64,000 nt of DNA from Circinella umbellata (Eukaryota > Mucoromycota > Mucoromycetes > Mucorales > Lichtheimiaceae). Below the pieces are notes generated by a model that ran no database searches, was not told the origin of the DNA, and saw only the letters and a program-made list of their open reading frames with translations. A program made the translations under genes and the position numbers. The stretch covers positions 682,001 through 746,000 of the forward strand of contig JAIWNF010000003.1 in the NCBI GenBank assembly GCA_025093555.1, given 5' to 3'. Shown piece by piece: positions 59,067 through 64,000 of this stretch. Every line of letters starts with the position of its first letter. The first letter of the stretch is position 1.

Positions 59067-60344
59067 TTATGGTAAATTATCTATTTCATCGTTTTCCTCC
59101 AAACCATCCTGACTGTCAATATCGATATCATCATTATCATCCGACAAATCACCCACATCTTCGATTGCTGATCCAGTATTCCCACTTGTATTATTATTAT
59201 TATTACTAGTATCCGTATTATTATTGTTGCTATTAGTATTTCCCATCAACACTTCCAATAAAACTTTTCGTTCTGTTTGTAATCGTTTCAATTTCTTTTG
59301 TGTAGTAGCCCATTCATCGTTCAATAATTCGTTTTCACGTAAAATATATCGTAGTTTTGCTTTAGCCAATTTATACTTTTCACTTTTAGTTAATGCTGTA
59401 TGTTGATGATTGTGATGACGATCTTCATCGTCTGATACAGACGTTCGTCGTTCTCGATTATTATTCAATGATGCCGAATTTAGGGTGGATGAAGATAATC
59501 CTCCTGCTTGTTGTTGAGCTAGTTTACGTCGTTTTGAAGAAGATTGTTTTCCTTCAGATTTCCTTGATAATGACGTAGTAGAAGTTTGATGTGATGATGA
59601 TAATGGTAAATGAGTAGAACCAACCTGTTGTGAAGTTGAAGTTGTAGGTTGTACTTGTTGTGCTTGTTCATGATCTGTCTTTTTATGTCGTACTAGTGCA
59701 TCATGTCGTCCAAATCTTATTCAAATAAAACATCTTTTTTTTTAGTTAAGCTATTCTTTTACACGGATCCTTTTATCCCTTCCTAATGTTAAGTAAATAA
59801 ATGTAAAAATAATAATGATTACTCACGCTTGGTCGCATCCTGGATAGTCACAAGCAAACGGTTTTTCACCTGTATGAATTCGTAAATGCATCATTAAAGC
59901 AAATCGTGAATGACACTTTACACCTCTTCGACTACAATCAGCCCAATCACAAAAATATTCTGGTCGTTTCCAACCAACATGATCTAAAAAGCAAAAATGT
60001 TATTCAATTATTTCTAAGAGAATTTTTATTACTTTTTTTCTTTCGTTCCTCACTAGTTCAAGTGTTGTCCATTTATATAATCGATAATGTACATAGAAGC
60101 AGACACACACACACACACACAAAGAGAAAGAGATACACTTTTTCTCCTCTCTCGTCCGTCTATCGTATCTGTATATAAGAATTATACCTTCGGATAAATG
60201 ACCAGCTAACGCACTATGGTCTGGAAATCGACGGTGGCAGTCTCGCCAATGACAAGAAAGTGTACTGTCGTTACTATGGTTTTCACCATCTGGGGTATCT
60301 TTGACTGCTAAAGCAGGAACTAATGGAGGTGCTTGTAATGACAT
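59067..60344 (-). CDS. C2H2 zinc-finger protein, Iec1-like INO80 subunit
   Basis: Exons 60344-60188, 59983-59827 and 59715-59067 give 320 residues. Tandem C2H2-type fingers start at about residue 31: [20 protein letters not shown], then a second with long linker ([12 protein letters not shown]...[16 protein letters not shown]), then [21 protein letters not shown] basic Ser/Gln linker follows ([12 protein letters not shown]), then a coiled-coil block, [19 protein letters not shown] and [20 protein letters not shown], and an acidic Asp/Asn-rich C terminus. The finger order with RRG before the middle finger, plus the NELLNDEW helix, matches the fungal Iec1 family of YY1-like INO80 remodelling-complex subunits. 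The assignment is by remembered pattern, so a related C2H2 factor remains possible. Confidence 0.75.
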
Positions 60345-60760
60345 AATATATATATTTTTTCTTCTACGTTTTAATATATCTGATGTGTACAAATTAAAAA
60401 AGGAAAAAGAGAGAAAATATAAAGAAGAGCGGCTGTCTGATTGAAAAAAAAGTTTTTTGGTTTCCCTTTTTCTTTCAGGACCAACTTGGGTGAAGAAGGA
60501 AAAAGCACCTGTGTATGAACATCCCTCTCCCCCCCCTCCCCTTCCTCCGCGCTTTTTTTTTCACTTCAGCATGTGTGCATCAAAAAAGAGTTTAGACCAG
60601 TCCATTTTAAATTTTTAAATACATGTATATTTTTTTTTCTTTTTATAAATGAAACAAAAGACTCTTTTTTTATAGGATATATATACAACAACAAAAAAAA
60701 ATCTATAGATTCAGTATATATGAATGATAATGAAATAATATTAACTAATAGTAATAAAAA
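60345..60760. other. Spacer between Iec1-like and bL27m genes
   Basis: Promoter region of the Iec1-like gene (C-rich tract at about 60525-60545, T-rich leader) and the 3' flank of bL27m. No gene seen. Confidence 0.5.
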
Positions 60761-61478
60761 TTATGCGGAAGTAGAAGAGGAGGTAGAAGCAGTGGATAAA
60801 GTTGTAAGGTCGACAAGATCAAAACGACGCGGTTTAGGTTGATTAAAAGGAATAGGTAAAGCGTGTTCACGATCAAATACAACACCTACGAAACGTCTTT
60901 TTGGTTGCTGAGGATCTTTATAGAATTGAACATATCCACCTTCTAAAGCATATAATGTATGATCTTTACCCATACCAACCTATAATATAATGCATATATA
61001 TATATATATAATTAATACCTTTTTTGCCTTTTGCATTTACCTATCTTATTCCCTACTGTACTTTACCCCCTCTCTTTTCTTTTTTTTTTTTTTTACTTAC
61101 ATTGTCGCCAGGATGGAAGCGTGTACCTCTTTGTCGAACAATAATATTACCGGGAACAACTTCTTGTCCACCAAACTTTTTAACACCTAAACGTCTACCT
61201 GCTGAATCTCTACCGTTACGTGTTGAACCTCCAGACTTTTTACTAGCCCATCGCACCTGCATTAATTCTAAATAAAATAGAAAAAAAAAAGTTTTTAATA
61301 AAAAAATATATAGTTAAACATTTTTTTTTCTTTTTCTTTCGTTCATCTCTTCGGTTCCAAATGGTTGAATCGAGAATTGAAAAAATAATAATTTACCACT
61401 CGCATTAAAAGTTGTTCGAGGACATTGTTTCAAGGCATGTGAGCCGAGTTGTGTAAAGGATCGATTCAGCAAGGACAT
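60761..61478 (-). CDS. MRPL27: Mitochondrial large ribosomal subunit protein bL27m
   Basis: Structural protein of the mitochondrial large ribosomal subunit. Exons 61478-61397, 61267-61101 and 60979-60761 give 155 residues. A presequence ([18 protein letters not shown]) precedes the L27 core: [59 protein letters not shown] and [12 protein letters not shown]. The [13 protein letters not shown] signature is diagnostic. After the core come a short extension ([20 protein letters not shown]) and a Ser/Thr tail not found in bacterial L27. In yeast the equivalent protein is called Mrp7; the symbol here follows bacterial numbering. Confidence 0.95.
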
Positions 61479-63400
61479 TATTTATTATTGTTAATGTTTT
61501 TTTTTTACTCGCAAAGAAGCGGATATATCTTACTAAAAATCTAACTTAACCCGAAAACAAAATTGTGACTTTACTAAAGCCAGGGCATTATGTAATTGCT
61601 GTCAAAAAAAAAAGACCGACTCGAACGGATTTGGTGCGACTATATATTTTATACAACTTATATATACTTTACCTACAGTCTTTCTAACTATCTTTAGTCA
61701 TATGTAGTTTTCTATGAAATATTTTCATAGTAATTGTTAGCACCATGGTTACTGCTATCAGATGCTTTTCTGGATACTGTCATTAAGTTGACGTATGCTT
61801 CAACGCTTTCTACTTACATCAACACTCATCTTGTGTATTCAGACACGCCTTATTTTGATTAGAAAGGAAAATGTTGTTAGTACAATATAATATAACAGCC
61901 TTATTGACTTGTATACATTAGCAAAAACTCCTTGCTAGGTGTCACATAATAAACTTTGAGAAATATTTTTTACTTAAAAAAAACTATGCATTCTATACCA
62001 GCCACCACCATGAAGAACAAGTATTCATTGTATGCATTTTTATTTCTTCCGCATTATGTATCATTTACCAGAAGATACGTATATAAAAAATCATTTATAT
62101 AATAGTACTATACAGTTGCTCATCTTTTGATAAAAGATCTATTACTCAAATATATAAATGCACATGAGTATATTACGAAACGCAAAAAGTAAATAAAAAA
62201 GATTAACATCGTGCCAAGAAATAAAACAATAAAATGATATTGTCAATTACTTCGTTTTATTGTATATCAATGTAATACATATATAGCAATATAATAGTAA
62301 CGGCCAAGCTTCGTTGTTTCATTTGTTCAGAGTGGAATTAATGGCTTAGAAAAATGACCAAGAAATAGGCACGACATTAAATACTACGCATCGTGTATGA
62401 GAAGAAATAGAGGGCTTTTAAATCAATGTTCAGTACAATATCCGGTATCGCACACAGTCAAATTCTTATTCATAAGTCTGGTGTGATTTGATATATTCTT
62501 GTTATTCGGTTCGAATGGCTTGCAGAAAGCTGTTGATATAAAGAATAATATTACTACACCTAGAGTAGAAGAAATTGTCTTAATATATCTTATAGTAATA
62601 TGAAAAATACTTCTATGAGCGCCTTGCCTCTTCAATGTTAAACGGAAATGTAACGAGAAAAGAAAAGAAATATTAAGTTTATCATTTTGTGCTTGCGAAT
62701 AACTGCAGTAAAATACCATTTTATCATGTAATCACATAAAAAATGGCCGGCTAAAACGTTTAACCTGTTTAATATTATTGACATTTTCCCAGTAATGTTA
62801 ATAAGGTTTTCCCCACCTTTTCGTATTAGTTCTACAATACACGAGTGCATAAAAAAGAAGCAGTAGTGGCTCTATAGATATAATGGGTAACAAATAAAAA
62901 GAAAAGTTAATAATTGTAAAATAGCTTAGCAAGCAGTCAAAATATTTACTCACGCTCTTTCAGTTTATGGTAATATAACGTGTAAATGGAAGAGGTATAT
63001 ATATATGTTATACTTGCAAATAAATTACGATGTGACGTTATTGTTTTGTGTTCCCACATTTAAGTAAAAAAAAAAAGCTGATCGTAACGCAAAATACAAC
63101 AATAAATTATTTTACATACATACTAAATGTACTCACAAAGAGATCGAAGAAAACGTAGATCCAAAGAATTCCATTCATTCCTGTAAAAATAATAGAAGAC
63201 AAAACTGTTGAACAGTAATATAAGAATTCCAGTCGCAGTCGCAGTAGTAGCATAAATATAATTGTCTTTTAAAAGACATATATAAAGGAGCTGTTTTCTG
63301 CTGGTAAAATAAAATAGTACAACAACGTTAATTTTCTTTCACATATTATCACTATTTACTATATCATATTACTTTTATTCTTAAGATCAACTATTATCAA
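61479..63400. other. AT-rich spacer with second lipase promoter
   Basis: About 1.9 kb without a gene I can support. Minus-strand frames at 62423-62719 and 62638-62850 are overlapping, short and unrecognised. TATATAAAGG at about 63279-63288 lies roughly 115 bp before the lipase ATG and is a likely TATA box. Confidence 0.5.
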
Positions 63401-64000
63401 ATGAGGCTAACCGGTTTACTCGCTCTTGCACTACCCATTGTTGCTGCCTTACCTACCAGTACTGTTTTGGTAAAAAGACAACAAAATAATAATGAAATTG
63501 AATTATCTGACCACGTTAAAATCGGAATCGAAGAACATGGGCCACTTCCCAGAGGAACTGAAATACTAGAAGGGGGTACTGCTTTGGAGGTTGAAGAATA
63601 TCCATCATCTGTGGAAGCTGCTTTAAATGGTACTCGTGCTCAGATATTGAATCTTGCTGTACGTGATCCAACGGAAGCAGAAATGGATGATCTTGAATTC
63701 CATACTGCTTTGGCTTCCAATGTCTATTGTAGTGCTGTAATGAACGGTCGTTGGATTTGTCCTCACTGTTCTAGGACAAATCATCTCGAAATTGTTGAAA
63801 CATTTGATACAATTGTTTATGATACCAATGTTTTGGTGGCTCGTGATGACAAGAAAAAAATTATTTACGTTGTATTCCGAGGTAAGACAAAGAAAAATAT
63901 TTTTGCTGCTGTTGCTGTTACTGTTTGTGCGCATATCAATAGCAACACTTTTGTTGAACGTTATCCATATATTTGAATAAACAAAAGAACTTATTATACG
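63401..64000 (+). CDS. Secreted lipase paralogue, class 3, 5' part only
   Basis: Second lipase of the type seen at 47441, cut off by the window end. Only exon 1 (63401-63881, phase 1 at CGAG|GTAAGA) is visible and encodes 160 residues. A signal peptide (MRLTGLLALALPIVAALPTS) is followed by a dibasic site (VLVKR) and a longer propeptide than in the first copy (about 70 extra residues, with PLPRGTEILEGGTALEVEEY). The mature start aligns with the other lipase: EMDDLEFHTALASNVYCSAV, NGRWICPHC, VLVARDDKKKIIYVVFRG. The catalytic residues lie in later exons outside the window. Copy 1 has no intron after FRG, so intron patterns differ. Confidence 0.88.

Noticed and set aside
62500..62520. CGGTTCGAATGG resembling a tRNA T-loop
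   Set aside because: No acceptor or anticodon stem is found in the flanking 80 bases on either strand.

Overview
The window looks like a piece of an AT-rich early-diverging fungal genome, most likely Mucoromycota (Mucorales). It is eukaryotic: nearly every gene needs several short GT-AG introns (about 50-210 bp, mostly GTAAGT/GTAAAx donors), and there are no operons or ribosome binding sites. Two secreted lipases of the Rhizomucor/Rhizopus type, glutamine- and asparagine-rich transcription factors and long poly-A/poly-T spacers fit this placement. The species cannot be named. I see no rRNA, tRNA, CRISPR array or intact transposon.

Layout, left to right. 1-3.2 kb: two tandem one-pass membrane proteins with paired PPxY motifs, then mitochondrial ribosomal protein bS21m. 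6.1-14.6 kb: an unknown charged protein, an Atf1/Sko1-type bZIP factor, galactokinase, and a divergently transcribed AP-1/KapC-type bZIP factor. 18-27.2 kb: a secreted protein of unknown function, a CHHC zinc-finger protein resembling the U11/U12 snRNP 48K subunit, a 1258-residue inositol 5-phosphatase with a beta-propeller, and mitochondrial ribosome recycling factor. 29.6-40.2 kb: a cytochrome b5/FMN 2-hydroxyacid dehydrogenase, a PXA-RGS-PX sorting nexin (Mdm1/SNX13 type), an 80-residue membrane protein and an enoyl-CoA hydratase ending in SKL. 43.4-58.5 kb: a ten-exon MFS exporter, a lipase, a second b5/FMN dehydrogenase, a mitochondrial SDR enzyme, PEX14 and deoxyhypusine synthase. 59-64 kb: an Iec1-like INO80 zinc-finger subunit, bL27m, and the first exon of a second lipase that runs off the window.

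Two themes recur. The first is the peroxisome: PEX14, an SKL-ending crotonase, and two b5/FMN dehydrogenases ending in SKL and SRL. The second is the mitochondrion: bS21m, bL27m, recycling factor and an SDR with a presequence; the SDR shares a 208-bp divergent promoter with PEX14. Genes are compact and intron-rich. They are separated by AT-rich spacers of 0.2-3.4 kb, and two of these spacers hold broken membrane-protein-like coding fragments.

Exon boundaries were placed by hand from splice consensus, reading-frame continuity and family similarity. Each listed multi-exon gene was checked to give a length divisible by three. The most interesting items are the tandem PPxY proteins, the U11-48K-like protein, the PTS1-bearing b5/FMN dehydrogenases, and the very small exons (17, 23, 25 and 29 nt).
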